The notes beneath the pieces were generated by a model. That model was not told where the DNA came from, did no database searches, and was given only the letters and a program-made list of their open reading frames with translations. 64,000 nt of DNA, taken from Algoriphagus locisalis. GTDB taxonomy: Bacteria > Bacteroidota > Bacteroidia > Cytophagales > Cyclobacteriaceae. The translations under genes and the position numbers were made by a program. Shown piece by piece: positions 17,829 through 25,853 of this stretch. The stretch lies in contig NZ_FPBF01000002.1 of the NCBI RefSeq assembly GCF_900116615.1, positions 744,001 to 808,000 of the forward strand. Reading direction: 5' to 3'. Position 1 is the first letter of the stretch. Each line of letters starts with the position of its first letter.

Positions 17829-19001
17829 ATGAAGCAGCTCTGTGTATTGGTACTTTTATTCATGATTGCCTCTTGCGAGGAAACACCGGTAGAAGTACAG
17901 CTTGCCGCAGCTAATGTCTCTCCTGAGTTTAATTATGTACTTGATACCGTTTTTATCGAGGCCGGAGAGGAGCAGATTTATCTGGAAATGGATCTGAATA
18001 TGTCGGATTATTCGGCTAGAGAAGGAATTCTGTACAACCTTACTCCAGAAAGCGGGAGAGTAGAAGTGATTAACATGGAAACCTTGAAATTGGACAGTAT
18101 CATCAACTATAAGATTCAAGGTCCTAATAGTGTGAAGCAGTATTTCCCTTTCGGCCTAAAGAAAACACTTTTTGGAAATACCTATTTTAAAGAATACAAA
18201 GTCCTCCACAAGCTTAACTCCGAGGGCAAAAAGATCGACTCCTACGAATTTATAAACAGAAAACTCTCCGGCGATCGACTTCCCTTTGACACCGAGATCG
18301 ATGGGCTCGGGGAGATAGCAGACGACGGATCCTATTTGGCAAGCTTCTATGGCAATTTCAAAATTGGGGGAAACGTGCTGGGAATAGCGAAAATAAATCT
18401 GCTGGACAGATCTCTAAAGCTTATTCCGATTGACTTTTGGGATGAACTGAAGCAATATACCGTCACCGTAGATTATGATATTGGCAAAAGAAATAGTTCT
18501 CCCGAATTGAAATTTTTGCTATTGAATGGTCCAGATATCATTTTGTCCACCTCCGCCAGCAATGAGTTGTGGTATTATGACGCTGAGAGTGGCAAAGTCA
18601 TCAATAAAAAATACCACAGTCAGATCACTGCTGATAAGAAATCCGGTAAGTACAGAGAGGACATTACGGATCAACGCTTATTTATGTATTGGGTGAAGCG
18701 CAAAAATGACGAGGTGACCTTTGGACCTTTGCTCAAGGATCACAAGGCCCAACTCTTCTACCGCTATAGTCGTGAACTGGACAAAAGCGATCCTCAGAAA
18801 CCAAAATATGTCTATGTATTAACCGTCTTTGACGAGACACTAGAGCAGCTCAATGAGTACAGATTGCAGGATAACATTCCGATTATAGGCAAATACTTCG
18901 AAGAAAAAACCTTCGTACACAAAGGCTCCATCTATTCCTATTTGAAACGCAAAAACGAGCTAGCCTTTATCCGATTAAAGCCAAGTATTGAAAATGAGTA
19001 A
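17829..19001 (+). CDS. DUF4221-like lipoprotein, array copy 17
   Basis: 390 aa, the longest copy; signal MKQLCVLVLLFMIASC followed by EETPVEVQ. It is the sister of copy 16 (MSDYSAREGILYNLTPESGRVEVI, IQGPNSV, IDGLGEIADDGSYLASFYGN, NELWYYDAESGKV, DEVTFGPLLKD). The tail is more drifted: YSYLKRKNELAFIRLKPSIENE. Its last codons (AAT GAG TAA) contain ATGAGTAA, a relic of the ATGAATAA junction seen upstream, but no recognisable copy follows in that frame. Preceded by 65 nt without a clear promoter. Confidence 0.82.
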   Translation: MKQLCVLVLLFMIASCEETPVEVQLAAANVSPEFNYVLDTVFIEAGEEQIYLEMDLNMSDYSAREGILYNLTPESGRVEVINMETLKLDSIINYKIQGPNSVKQYFPFGLKKTLFGNTYFKEYKVLHKLNSEGKKIDSYEFINRKLSGDRLPFDTEIDGLGEIADDGSYLASFYGNFKIGGNVLGIAKINLLDRSLKLIPIDFWDELKQYTVTVDYDIGKRNSSPELKFLLLNGPDIILSTSASNELWYYDAESGKVINKKYHSQITADKKSGKYREDITDQRLFMYWVKRKNDEVTFGPLLKDHKAQLFYRYSRELDKSDPQKPKYVYVLTVFDETLEQLNEYRLQDNIPIIGKYFEEKTFVHKGSIYSYLKRKNELAFIRLKPSIENE

Positions 19002-19200
19002 CACCTCGACACCGATGTTCGTGTCACAAACATCAGCTAACCACCACCGTGGTCTGTGTCCTCAAAGACCAATACTAATAATAGAAAAGACAAAATCGGT
19101 TTCTCAAAACCGCCGATGTTCATGTCAAGAACAGAGGCTTTATCAAAACCGTAAAGAAGATCATGCATCAGCATAAAATTTTGAATCTATCACTTTCCAA
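19002..19200. other. 199-nt gap between array copies 17 and 18, possible scar
   Basis: An open frame crosses this gap from 18988, but its product has no family motif or signal peptide, so I do not call a gene. The stretch contains two related segments, CCGATGTTCGTGTCA near 19011 and CCGATGTTCATGTCA near 19113, and a CGGTTT-CTCA-AAACCG hairpin near 19097. Near 19047 is a GTGGTCTGTGTCCTC string like the dispersed repeat at 20321. It reads as repeat-bearing non-coding DNA, perhaps left after loss of an array copy. Confidence 0.4.
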
Positions 19201-20301
19201 ATGACAAAATACTTACCTCTCTTCATCATTCTTTCAATTGTTGGTTGTGCTGAGAAAAGCCAGAAAAGTGGACAGTTAAAAGATCTGGAGTTTTCATATA
19301 CAATAGACACTGTGAGTATTGATCCAGGGGAACATTTGTTTTTTTTAGGACATGGATTGCCAAAGGCAAAGCTGTCTCCAGACGAGCGATATTTGTATTT
19401 TTTCGATGACTATAATACTACATTCGACAAGGTAGATTTGGTAGAAAATAAGTATGCTGGGACTATTCCTCTAGACAAGGAAGGCCCAAAAGGGATTGGT
19501 TCTGGGTTTGATTATGCTATTAATCCTGACGGCTCCTTTTTAGTATTAACAAGAAAAAACTTGCTTCACATAGATGAAAAGGGTGATTTACTTACTTCTG
19601 AACCAATAGTAGATAGTTTATTTGAAATTGATCAAGAAAAGCAGTTTTTTAGATATGCTCAATTATCCTCAGATCAACGATACTTTTTTGGGCTTACTTC
19701 AGCTAACAACCAAGGACGCCTCCTTGGATGGATCGATAGATTGGATTCTATGTATCACGAAGTGAAAGCTGATAGCATGGCCTATACTGAAAATCTAAAA
19801 ATAGATCTCGGGGCAATGTCGATTTCAGGTATAAAAGAAGTCAAATACCTCAACAAGAAAATTTTGCTATTCCACGATGAGGGGATAGATATCTACAGTC
19901 TAGATCCAACAGATGGGAATTGGGAATTCCATGACAATAATCCTAAACTGATAGAAAAGCGAAAGCCTGGAAACTATTCAAAGACTGGGGAAATAGCAGA
20001 TGCCTCTAAGATCCTAGCGGAAAAAAATTTAGAAGTCTATTACCACCCCATGGTTTATGATTCTGAAAACAAAAGGTACTATCGGGTAGCAAGTAAGAAA
20101 AGGGAAAACCAATCAAGAGGTACCGTTTCTGATCAAGTCCTATTTATTTTTTCTGAAGACTTTGAATTGATTCATGAAGAAGATTTATCTGATTTTTCTA
20201 CACCTCTTACTGGATATTTCATCAGAGATGGAAAATTCTGGATGAAAAATAATGATACTGAAGAATTAGAATTTCTTGTATTTGATTTTCAGCTGAATTG
20301 A
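19201..20301 (+). CDS. DUF4221-like lipoprotein, array copy 18 (most divergent)
   Basis: 366 aa, the shortest complete copy; signal MTKYLPLFIILSIVGC. The first motif is intact (SYTIDTVSIDPGEHLFFLG) and the GPN motif is GPKGIG. The middle is clearly drifted, and the tail has changed to RDGKFWMKNNDTEELEFLVFDFQLN. The KPGNYSKTGE loop near residue 255 and YYRVASKK near 295 still align with the other copies. It is separated from copy 17 by 199 nt and is likely expressed separately. It closes the array on the right. Confidence 0.8.
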   Translation: MTKYLPLFIILSIVGCAEKSQKSGQLKDLEFSYTIDTVSIDPGEHLFFLGHGLPKAKLSPDERYLYFFDDYNTTFDKVDLVENKYAGTIPLDKEGPKGIGSGFDYAINPDGSFLVLTRKNLLHIDEKGDLLTSEPIVDSLFEIDQEKQFFRYAQLSSDQRYFFGLTSANNQGRLLGWIDRLDSMYHEVKADSMAYTENLKIDLGAMSISGIKEVKYLNKKILLFHDEGIDIYSLDPTDGNWEFHDNNPKLIEKRKPGNYSKTGEIADASKILAEKNLEVYYHPMVYDSENKRYYRVASKKRENQSRGTVSDQVLFIFSEDFELIHEEDLSDFSTPLTGYFIRDGKFWMKNNDTEELEFLVFDFQLN

Positions 20302-20320
20302 TTCAAATAGGATAAGAACT

Positions 20321-20356
20321 GTGTCCTCTGCGCTGTCTCCGCGTCCTCCGTGGTTT
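20321..20356. repeat. dispersed intergenic repeat (CCTCTGCG/CTCCGCG type)
   Basis: A run built from short near-repeats of the form CTCTGCG, CTCCGCG and CTCCGTGG. Related strings lie near 19047-19060, near 34943-34970 and, on the other strand, at 49477-49512. I know such 'CGCAGAG' runs as intergenic repeats in many genomes; no coding potential. Confidence 0.5.
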
Positions 20357-20439
20357 AAAACAACCGAAGGTCAATCATCATGGCACAACTCAATTTACAT
20401 TTTTCTGAACCTTCATCCCTCTTGACTGTTTTCTGAGTA

Positions 20440-21054
20440 ATGAGACCTTCCAAGCAACAACTCTCCCTATTTCAACGGATTGAAAGACTGCATCCCTATG
20501 AGACCATGCTCTATCTGGGCATGTTTGGAAGTGGACTCATCTTCTTATTTCTGACTTTTGCGTTTCTGGTTTCCTCCCGAAATCTTCTGGCAGGCATGAA
20601 CCAAACCGTGCCACTTGCATTTCTTATATCCACTTTTTTATTGGTAGTCAGTGGCTTCTCAGCGACCACTATCCGAATTGCATATCAGGAAGAAAACACC
20701 AACAAACTACTCAGCACCCTCAGAAATACGGTACTTCTAGGTTTTGCCTTTACCGTTTTACAGATTATTGGCTGGTTTGAATTGAAAGCAAAAGGCATAG
20801 AATTCACAGGAATCCCAAGTGGTAGTTTTCTTTACGTACTCAGCGGCATACATATTTTTCACCTATTAGGGGCAATGATTTTTGGCTTGATTCTCTTTTT
20901 CCAACTTGAAAAAAGCAGAACGGATGAAATAAAAAAGTTAATAATCCATACCAATCCCTTTGAAAAAATGCGTGTTCGCTTATTCACCTTTTACTGGCAT
21001 TTTATGGATGGTATTTGGCTAATTCTTTTCCTGTTATTTGTCCTTAGCTTTTGA
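20440..21054 (+). CDS. cytochrome c oxidase subunit III-like membrane protein
   Basis: 204 aa with five to six hydrophobic segments. The marks of the subunit III family are in the second half: a SGIHIFHLLGAMIFG segment near residue 138, where family members have a conserved GxHxxH-type helix, and YWHFMDGIWLILFLLF near residue 187, matching the family's YWHFVDxxW signature. Subunit III is the third core membrane subunit of haem-copper oxidases and supports proton uptake. No subunit I or II gene lies nearby, so this is a solitary paralogue; it could serve an oxidase encoded elsewhere or a nitric-oxide or quinol oxidase variant. The start (ATG 20440) leaves about 50 charged residues before the first helix, normal for the family. 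Confidence 0.75.
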   Translation: MRPSKQQLSLFQRIERLHPYETMLYLGMFGSGLIFLFLTFAFLVSSRNLLAGMNQTVPLAFLISTFLLVVSGFSATTIRIAYQEENTNKLLSTLRNTVLLGFAFTVLQIIGWFELKAKGIEFTGIPSGSFLYVLSGIHIFHLLGAMIFGLILFFQLEKSRTDEIKKLIIHTNPFEKMRVRLFTFYWHFMDGIWLILFLLFVLSF

Positions 21055-21059
21055 AAAAT

Positions 21060-21110
21060 GATGAAATCGAGCTAGTCGAAAACGACAAGCATCACATAGG
21101 AATGGATAAT
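21060..21110 (+). repeat. intergenic element copy A with covarying hairpin
   Basis: GATGAAATCGAGC, then the hairpin GTCG-AAAA-CGAC (21075-21086), then CACATAGGAATGGATAAT. The same arrangement recurs at 23791-23835 with a different stem (GACT-AAAA-AGTC) but near-identical flanks. It begins 5 nt after the preceding stop codon. Function unknown. Confidence 0.5.
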
Positions 21111-21149
21111 GCCCAAGTAGCCACTGTTTTAGCAGATAAGCCTATTGTT

Positions 21150-21245
21150 ATGGCGGGGAGGGGTGACGCAGCAGTGAGCCAGCGGCTGGTTTGCGCGCTG
21201 AAGCTTTGCTGGCGTCTTGGCCTTTTGGTTTTGGGCCAAGCCAAT
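21150..21245. repeat. GC-rich intergenic stretch with palindrome
   Basis: Noticeably richer in G and C than its surroundings. It ends in the inverted repeat CTTGGCC/GGCCAAG (21216-21222 and 21234-21240). An open frame crosses it from a TTG at 21051 but the product is not protein-like, so I treat this as a REP-like or degraded repeat. Confidence 0.35.
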
Positions 21246-21304
21246 AGAACAAAGAAATCTAGGCTGACTTCTATAAAAGAACTAAAGATCTAACACTCAA
21301 AAAA

Positions 21305-21739
21305 ATGAAAATCAACCTCTCCACTCAGGTAAACCAAGATTACCTCTCAGTAAAAAACGGCTTTGACGAAACGCTCTTCACTAAGCTAAGTCCGCCATTT
21401 CCACCCGTGAAACTAGCCAGATTTGACGGTTCAGAAGTTGGAGATTTGGTATCTTTGGAATTGAATTTCTTACTTTTCAAGCAAAACTGGACCAGCGAAA
21501 TCACCGAAAGCAGCACCACTGAGTCGGAATATTTTTTCGTTGATAGTGGCACAAAACTTCCCTTTTTTCTGAAAAAATGGAGACACAAGCACAGAATCAT
21601 CAAACACGGAAAAAATTCGATTATCCGGGATGAAATCGAGTTTTCTGCTCCTTTTGGACTGGCTACTTTGCTTTTATATCCTGCGATTTACCTTCAGTTT
21701 TTGTATCGTAAACCCATCTACAAAAAGATTTTCGCTTAG
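21305..21739 (+). CDS. SRPBCC-family protein
   Basis: 144 aa, soluble, matching the START/SRPBCC helix-grip proteins common in Bacteroidota. It has an N-terminal MKINLSTQVNQDYLSVKNGFD, a PPFPPVKLARFDG strand-turn near residue 30, then alternating strands and an amphipathic C-terminal helix (LLYPAIYLQFLYRK). SRPBCC domains bind hydrophobic ligands in a deep cavity; the ligand is unknown. Its 3' end overlaps the convergent Fur-family gene by 4 nt (21736-21739). A repeat-bearing region lies just upstream. Confidence 0.6.
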   Translation: MKINLSTQVNQDYLSVKNGFDETLFTKLSPPFPPVKLARFDGSEVGDLVSLELNFLLFKQNWTSEITESSTTESEYFFVDSGTKLPFFLKKWRHKHRIIKHGKNSIIRDEIEFSAPFGLATLLLYPAIYLQFLYRKPIYKKIFA

Positions 21740-22206
21740 ATCTCCTGAAGATTTTCACAATTCTCAATCTCGCAATCTCCATACAGCACCAGGGAGTGGG
21801 TTCTAATTGCTGATTGAAATGATTTTCCTATTTCTTCCTTGATCTCGTTGATTTTGGGATCGGAGAATTCCCGGATTTTGCGGCATTGATTGCATACATG
21901 GTGATCATGATGCTTGTAGGTAAGCGCCTGCTCGTAGAGCGCTACTTTGTCTTTGAACTGGTGTTTGACAGCTAGCCCACTTTCCACTAGAAGATCAAGC
22001 GTATTGTAAATAGTGGCCCGGCTGATGGTGTATCCTTTGTTTCTCATACTGAGAAACAGCCCCTCCACGTCCATATGCTCGTCTTCTGGAAGGGAATAGA
22101 GTTCATCAATTACTGAAAATCTCTCAGGAGTTTTCCTGCTTCCTTGCTTGGTAAGGAAGTTTTCAAAGATTTTTTTAGCCTTTTCAATGAGGGCCTTGTC
22201 TGCCAT
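21736..22206 (-). CDS. Fur/PerR-family transcriptional regulator
   Basis: 156 aa. The N-terminal winged helix contains KTPERFSVIDELY and the recognition helix region ISRATIYNTLDLLVESGL. The dimerisation domain carries the metal-site cluster HHDHHVCNQC near residue 95 and a second Cys pair YGDCEIENC at the C-terminus, as in Fur-family proteins with a structural zinc site. Members repress iron, peroxide or zinc regulons; which applies here cannot be settled from sequence alone. It is transcribed towards the SRPBCC gene, with which it shares 4 nt, and away from the aspartic-protease gene. A small dyad 27 nt upstream of its start may be its own operator. Confidence 0.85.
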   Translation of the reverse strand: MADKALIEKAKKIFENFLTKQGSRKTPERFSVIDELYSLPEDEHMDVEGLFLSMRNKGYTISRATIYNTLDLLVESGLAVKHQFKDKVALYEQALTYKHHDHHVCNQCRKIREFSDPKINEIKEEIGKSFQSAIRTHSLVLYGDCEIENCENLQEI

Positions 22207-22232
22207 GGGTTTGATAGAATTAAAAATAAAGA

Positions 22233-22245
22233 TGAGTCATTCTCA
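22233..22245. promoter_or_regulatory. possible Fur-type operator
   Basis: TGAGTCATTCTCA is an inverted repeat (TGAG/CTCA around TCATT) 27 nt upstream of the Fur-family start. The half ATTCTCAAAT resembles the ATTCTAAAT half of Fur-type boxes I remember. Autoregulation is inferred. Confidence 0.3.
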
Positions 22246-22417
22246 AATTTTTGGCAAACCTGATCAAGCAATCTCAGTAATTTGGTTTCAGTCTAATTAA
22301 AATAAGACCTAATTATTCAGTAAACAGACCTTTAGAAATTGGTAGTTTTTCTAAGATTCCGTATAATATTCCCAAAAGACAGTAACTTATTAGGACGATC
22401 CGGGTTTTCAAAACTAT

Positions 22418-23671
22418 ATGTATAAACGCTTACCCCTATTCCTTATACTTTTTTTCATTGGGCAGATACTATGCAAAGCACAGGTGCCTGGATTCTTCAT
22501 GAAGGAGGATAAACGCAAGGTGACATTACCCTTTTACTCCTCAAACAGTCTGATCATCCTGCCGGTATCGATTAATGGAAGTACCCCTTTAAATTTCTTA
22601 ATAGATACAGGTGTCCGCTCTAATATTCTTTTTAGCAAAACTCTCGGAGACGCGCTGGATTTGGAATACACGCGTAGGATAAAACTAGTAGGCGCTGACG
22701 GCACGGAAGATTTAATGGCCTCAGTATCTCCGATTAACAACTTTGATTTAGGCCCGATTGAAGGGATATTCCAAAGTTTACTTGTGTTGGAACAGGAGTT
22801 TCTTGAGCTAGAGTCTGTGATCGGGATTCCTGTTTATGGGATCTTGGGCTACGAGTTTTTCAAGTATAATCCTGTGAAGATTAATTATGACGATGGGAAA
22901 ATAATTTTTTACAAATCGGGTGCACTGAAGTGGAAACCGCTGTTCTACCGAAAGGTAAACATGGAAGTTCTCGACAATAAACCCTACATCAATGTGACGG
23001 TAAAGCAAAAAGACGGATCTGTACTGAAGCCAAAACTACTCATCGATACCGGAGCAAATCATGGCCTTTTGCTTAACCGTGAGACGTCCGAAAACATCAC
23101 CATGCCATCACTTTTTATAGAATCCGCTTTGGGGCAAAGTCTCGGAGGGATACTTTACGGCTACGTGGGTCGGATAGATTATATGAAGCTGGCGAATTTC
23201 AAGCTGGACGAAGTCCTCACTTCTTATCCAAATGAAACCCCATACAGCTATGTGATCAAAGAATCAGGACGTTCTGGAAGTTTGGGAGCTGAGGTGCTTG
23301 GACGCACCAGACTTATTTTTGATTATCAGCGAAACCGTTTGCTCGTTCGGAAAGCAGAGAATTTTTATGCGCCTTTCCAATTTGACATGAGCGGGATGTC
23401 CTTGAAAAAAATCATAGATGATGACAATAGAATATATATCTCCGAAGTTCGTCCAGGTTCTCCCGCCGGTAGAGCTGGATTACAAGCCTACGATGAAATA
23501 ATGGTAATCAATAAAGTCCCTACCTTCATTTGGGATCTGGCGGAAATCAACAAGTTACTTAGATCCGATCCTGGAAAGAAAATCGAATTGGAGGTCCGTA
23601 GGTATGATGGAGATGATGTCAGCAAATACACAGATCTCAAATTCACACTAATCCTTAAACAGCAGATTTAA
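22418..23671 (+). CDS. secreted retropepsin-like aspartic protease with PDZ domain
   Basis: 417 aa. A signal peptide (residues 1-22, ending near CKAQ) precedes two aspartic-protease lobes, each with a catalytic DTG: LIDTGVRSNILF (Asp63) and LIDTGANHGLLL (Asp210). Having both lobes in one chain makes a pseudo-dimer of the kind found in Bacteroidota clan AA proteins. A PDZ domain follows at about 325-400 (ISEVRPGSPAGRAGLQAYDEIMVINK), which may bind exposed C-termini of substrates. Substrates are unknown. It starts about 210 nt from the divergent Fur gene and stands alone. Confidence 0.8.
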   Translation: MYKRLPLFLILFFIGQILCKAQVPGFFMKEDKRKVTLPFYSSNSLIILPVSINGSTPLNFLIDTGVRSNILFSKTLGDALDLEYTRRIKLVGADGTEDLMASVSPINNFDLGPIEGIFQSLLVLEQEFLELESVIGIPVYGILGYEFFKYNPVKINYDDGKIIFYKSGALKWKPLFYRKVNMEVLDNKPYINVTVKQKDGSVLKPKLLIDTGANHGLLLNRETSENITMPSLFIESALGQSLGGILYGYVGRIDYMKLANFKLDEVLTSYPNETPYSYVIKESGRSGSLGAEVLGRTRLIFDYQRNRLLVRKAENFYAPFQFDMSGMSLKKIIDDDNRIYISEVRPGSPAGRAGLQAYDEIMVINKVPTFIWDLAEINKLLRSDPGKKIELEVRRYDGDDVSKYTDLKFTLILKQQI

Positions 23672-23790
23672 GGAAGTAATTTCTTGCGTTCAGATAAAAG
23701 CGGTAATTTTGAACGAAGGAAGGCTGAATAATCAAACCTCCTATTCCAAAATACGTGAGTATTCAAGTTGTAATAAAACAATTATAAACA

Positions 23791-23835
23791 GATGAAATCG
23801 AGCATGACTAAAAAGTCACACATTGGCATGATTAT
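23791..23835 (+). repeat. intergenic element copy B with covarying hairpin
   Basis: GATGAAATCGAGC, then TGACT-AAAA-AGTCA (23805-23818), then CACATTGGCATGATTAT. It lies 75 nt upstream of the lemA start and is followed by a CCCGT...ACGGG inverted repeat at about 23856-23876. Flanks match copy A while the stem bases differ but still pair. Confidence 0.5.
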
Positions 23836-23910
23836 ACTCACTGCGAGATTCCATCCCGTATCCTTCGTCACGGGACAGGTTGTGACCTTTAAAAATCAAA
23901 TTCTAAACAC

Positions 23911-24501
23911 ATGAAAAAATTCTTAATTCCTATTGGCATCCTTCTGGTGCTTGGTATTTTTATTTACACCAAAGCAGTTGGAACGTATAACACTTTTGTC
24001 CAAAAAGAAGAAGTGATCAATGGACAGTGGGCTGAGGTAGAGACCCAATATCAACGCCGCTCTGACCTAATACCTAACTTGGTAAATACAGTGAAAGGCT
24101 ATGCGGATTTTGAGCAGGAAACCTTGACAGGCGTGATCGAAGCAAGGGCAAAAGCTACTTCTGTAAACGTGGATGCATCAAACCTTACTCCTGAAAAACT
24201 AGCCGAATTCCAAGGCGCTCAGGACAATCTTTCCGGTGCATTAGGCAGATTATTGGTAAGTGTGGAGCGCTATCCTGAATTAAAAGCAAACCAAAACTTC
24301 CTTGAGCTACAGGCTCAGCTGGAAGGCACAGAAAACAGAATCGCCGTAGCCAGACGTAATTTCAACCAGTCTGTACAGGATTACAATTCCAATCTCCGCA
24401 CCTTCCCAAACAATATCTTTGCGGGTTGGTACGGATTTGAGCAGAAAGGCTACTTCGAGGCATCCGCAGGAGCCGAAAATGCACCTACTGTTCAGTTTTA
24501 A
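23911..24501 (+). CDS. lemA: LemA family protein
   Basis: 196 aa. An N-terminal membrane anchor (residues 4-22) is followed by the LemA core: VQKEEVINGQWAEVETQYQRRSDLIPNLVNTVKGY, the family's most conserved block, then long helices and YNSNLRTFPNNIFAGWYGF near the C-terminus. LemA proteins are helical membrane-anchored proteins of uncertain role, found in front of TPM-domain genes as here. The next gene starts 11 nt downstream. The length is normal for the family. Confidence 0.92.
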   Translation: MKKFLIPIGILLVLGIFIYTKAVGTYNTFVQKEEVINGQWAEVETQYQRRSDLIPNLVNTVKGYADFEQETLTGVIEARAKATSVNVDASNLTPEKLAEFQGAQDNLSGALGRLLVSVERYPELKANQNFLELQAQLEGTENRIAVARRNFNQSVQDYNSNLRTFPNNIFAGWYGFEQKGYFEASAGAENAPTVQF

Positions 24502-24512
24502 AAACTACCATT

Positions 24513-24950
24513 ATGGCTGAGAAATTATTCTCAAAAGCAGACCGGGAAGCTATCGTCAATGCGATCCGGTCTGCTGAAGTTTCCACCTCTGGAGAAATTC
24601 AAGTTCACATAGAAAGTCGCTGCAAAGGAGATGTCCTAGATCGTGCGGTGAAAGTGTTTGATACGCTGAAAATGCATCAGACCAAAGATCGAAACGGGGT
24701 TTTATTTTACCTCGCAGTAGTCGATCACCGTTTTGCGATACTCGGCGACAAGGGCATCAACGAGGTAGTCCCGGAAGATTTCTGGGAGAAAATAAAAGAA
24801 CACATGACCGACTTATTCAAGCAAGGTCAATTTACACAAGGTCTGATCGACGGCATCCACAAGGCTGGCGAGCAACTTGGACAGCATTTCCCGTATCAGG
24901 GTGATTCAGACATAAACGAACTTCCTGATGAGATTTCTTTTGGGTCATAA
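24513..24950 (+). CDS. TPM-domain protein, soluble
   Basis: 145 aa, one TPM domain without signal peptide or membrane segment: IVNAIRSAEVSTSGEIQVHIESRC at the start, then NGVLFYLAVVDHRFAILGDKGINEVVP in the middle. TPM (TPM_phosphatase, YgcG-type) domains occur with LemA and are linked to membrane protein quality control or phosphatase activity in plants. Sits between lemA and the membrane-bound TPM gene. Its end overlaps the next start by 23 nt, so coupling is likely. Confidence 0.85.
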   Translation: MAEKLFSKADREAIVNAIRSAEVSTSGEIQVHIESRCKGDVLDRAVKVFDTLKMHQTKDRNGVLFYLAVVDHRFAILGDKGINEVVPEDFWEKIKEHMTDLFKQGQFTQGLIDGIHKAGEQLGQHFPYQGDSDINELPDEISFGS

Positions 24951-25740
24951 GATCCTACCAATACCATTTATTCTCCTGTTTTTCGTCATTGGCCTTCAGG
25001 CTCAGGACTTTCCCCCTGTGCCCAATCCACCAAAGCTGGTGAATGACTTTACCAATACCCTTTCCACAGCTGAACTAGCACAATTGGAAAGTAAGTTGGT
25101 TGCTTACAATGACAGCACCTCCACCCAGATTGCTATCGTAATGATGCGATCTGTAGGACAATATGATATCGCTGACTATGCCATCCGACTGGCTCAGTCT
25201 TGGAAAATAGGTGGTGCTGATAATAACAACGGCATATTGATTCTTGCCGCTATGGAAGACCGCAAAGTCTTTATTGCGACAGGGTATGGTATGGAAGGTG
25301 CAGTTCCTGATGCTTTGGCAAAACGGATCGTAGAGAATCTGATTCTCCCCAATTTCCGTCGTGAAGCCTATTTCCAAGGACTGAATGAAGCAACTGATAT
25401 GATTTTCAAACTGGCTTCCGGTGAATACAAGGCAGAGGATTTGGAGTCAAAAGGAAACTCCGGAGGGGCCATTTTTATGATCCTTTTCTTGATCTTCATT
25501 TTCATCATTCTCCCACTTCTCAAAAACAGAAATGACAACAACAACCACATGGGAGGAAGAAGCGGAGGAGTAGATCTCTGGACCACCATCATGCTGGCCA
25601 ATATGCTTGGCGGCGGCGGCAGATCTTCTGGCGGCTTCGGCGGCGGTGGCGGATTTGGTGGCGGTGGCGGTGGCGGAGGAGGCTTCGGAGGTTTTGGAGG
25701 CGGTGGCTTCGGCGGCGGTGGAGCTGGCGGTAGCTGGTAA
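24928..25740 (+). CDS. TPM-domain protein with Gly-rich C-terminus
   Basis: 270 aa: signal peptide (ILPIPFILLFFVIGLQAQ), a TPM domain at about 30-165 (TSTQIAIVMMRSVGQYDI, NNGILILAAMEDRKVFIATGYGMEG), one transmembrane helix near 185-200, then a tail of Gly-Gly-Phe repeats ending GGAGGSW. This is the YgcG/BA_1379-type layout, expected to present the domain outside the membrane. The Gly-rich tail produces long spurious antisense frames, which I ignore. The start overlaps the preceding gene, and a clear terminator follows. Confidence 0.88.
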   Translation: MRFLLGHKILPIPFILLFFVIGLQAQDFPPVPNPPKLVNDFTNTLSTAELAQLESKLVAYNDSTSTQIAIVMMRSVGQYDIADYAIRLAQSWKIGGADNNNGILILAAMEDRKVFIATGYGMEGAVPDALAKRIVENLILPNFRREAYFQGLNEATDMIFKLASGEYKAEDLESKGNSGGAIFMILFLIFIFIILPLLKNRNDNNNHMGGRSGGVDLWTTIMLANMLGGGGRSSGGFGGGGGFGGGGGGGGGFGGFGGGGFGGGGAGGSW

Positions 25741-25759
25741 TCCAAATTCTGACACTAGT

Positions 25760-25787
25760 AAAAACGCTTTGATTAGCGTTTTTTTTT
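25760..25787 (+). terminator. intrinsic terminator of the lemA cluster
   Basis: Stem AAAACGCT (25761-25768) / AGCGTTTT (25775-25782) with a 6-nt loop, continuing into an unbroken T run. It lies 20 nt after the last stop codon. Confidence 0.85.
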
Positions 25788-25853
25788 GCGCAAAAATTAC
25801 CTGAGCTTCATTGTAGAAAGTGGTTTTGAAAATGAAAATGCTTCCTGAATCAA

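Noticed and set aside
18988..19176. 62-codon open frame after array copy 17
   Set aside because: No lipoprotein signal or family motif, repeat-like nucleotide content and overlap with the end of copy 17. It is more likely chance.
1..20301. Array as polymorphic toxin or immunity-gene cluster
   Set aside because: All copies are full-length lipoproteins with no toxin domain or nuclease motif, so there is no direct support for that reading.
21051..21293. 80-codon frame between the COX3-like gene and the SRPBCC gene
   Set aside because: Starts with TTG, crosses a hairpin element and a GC-rich palindrome, and encodes a non-protein-like sequence.
25368..25745. Pro-rich and Ala/Ser-rich antisense frames
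   Set aside because: They are the antisense of the Gly-rich tail of the TPM protein; GGC/GGT codons create open frames on the other strand.
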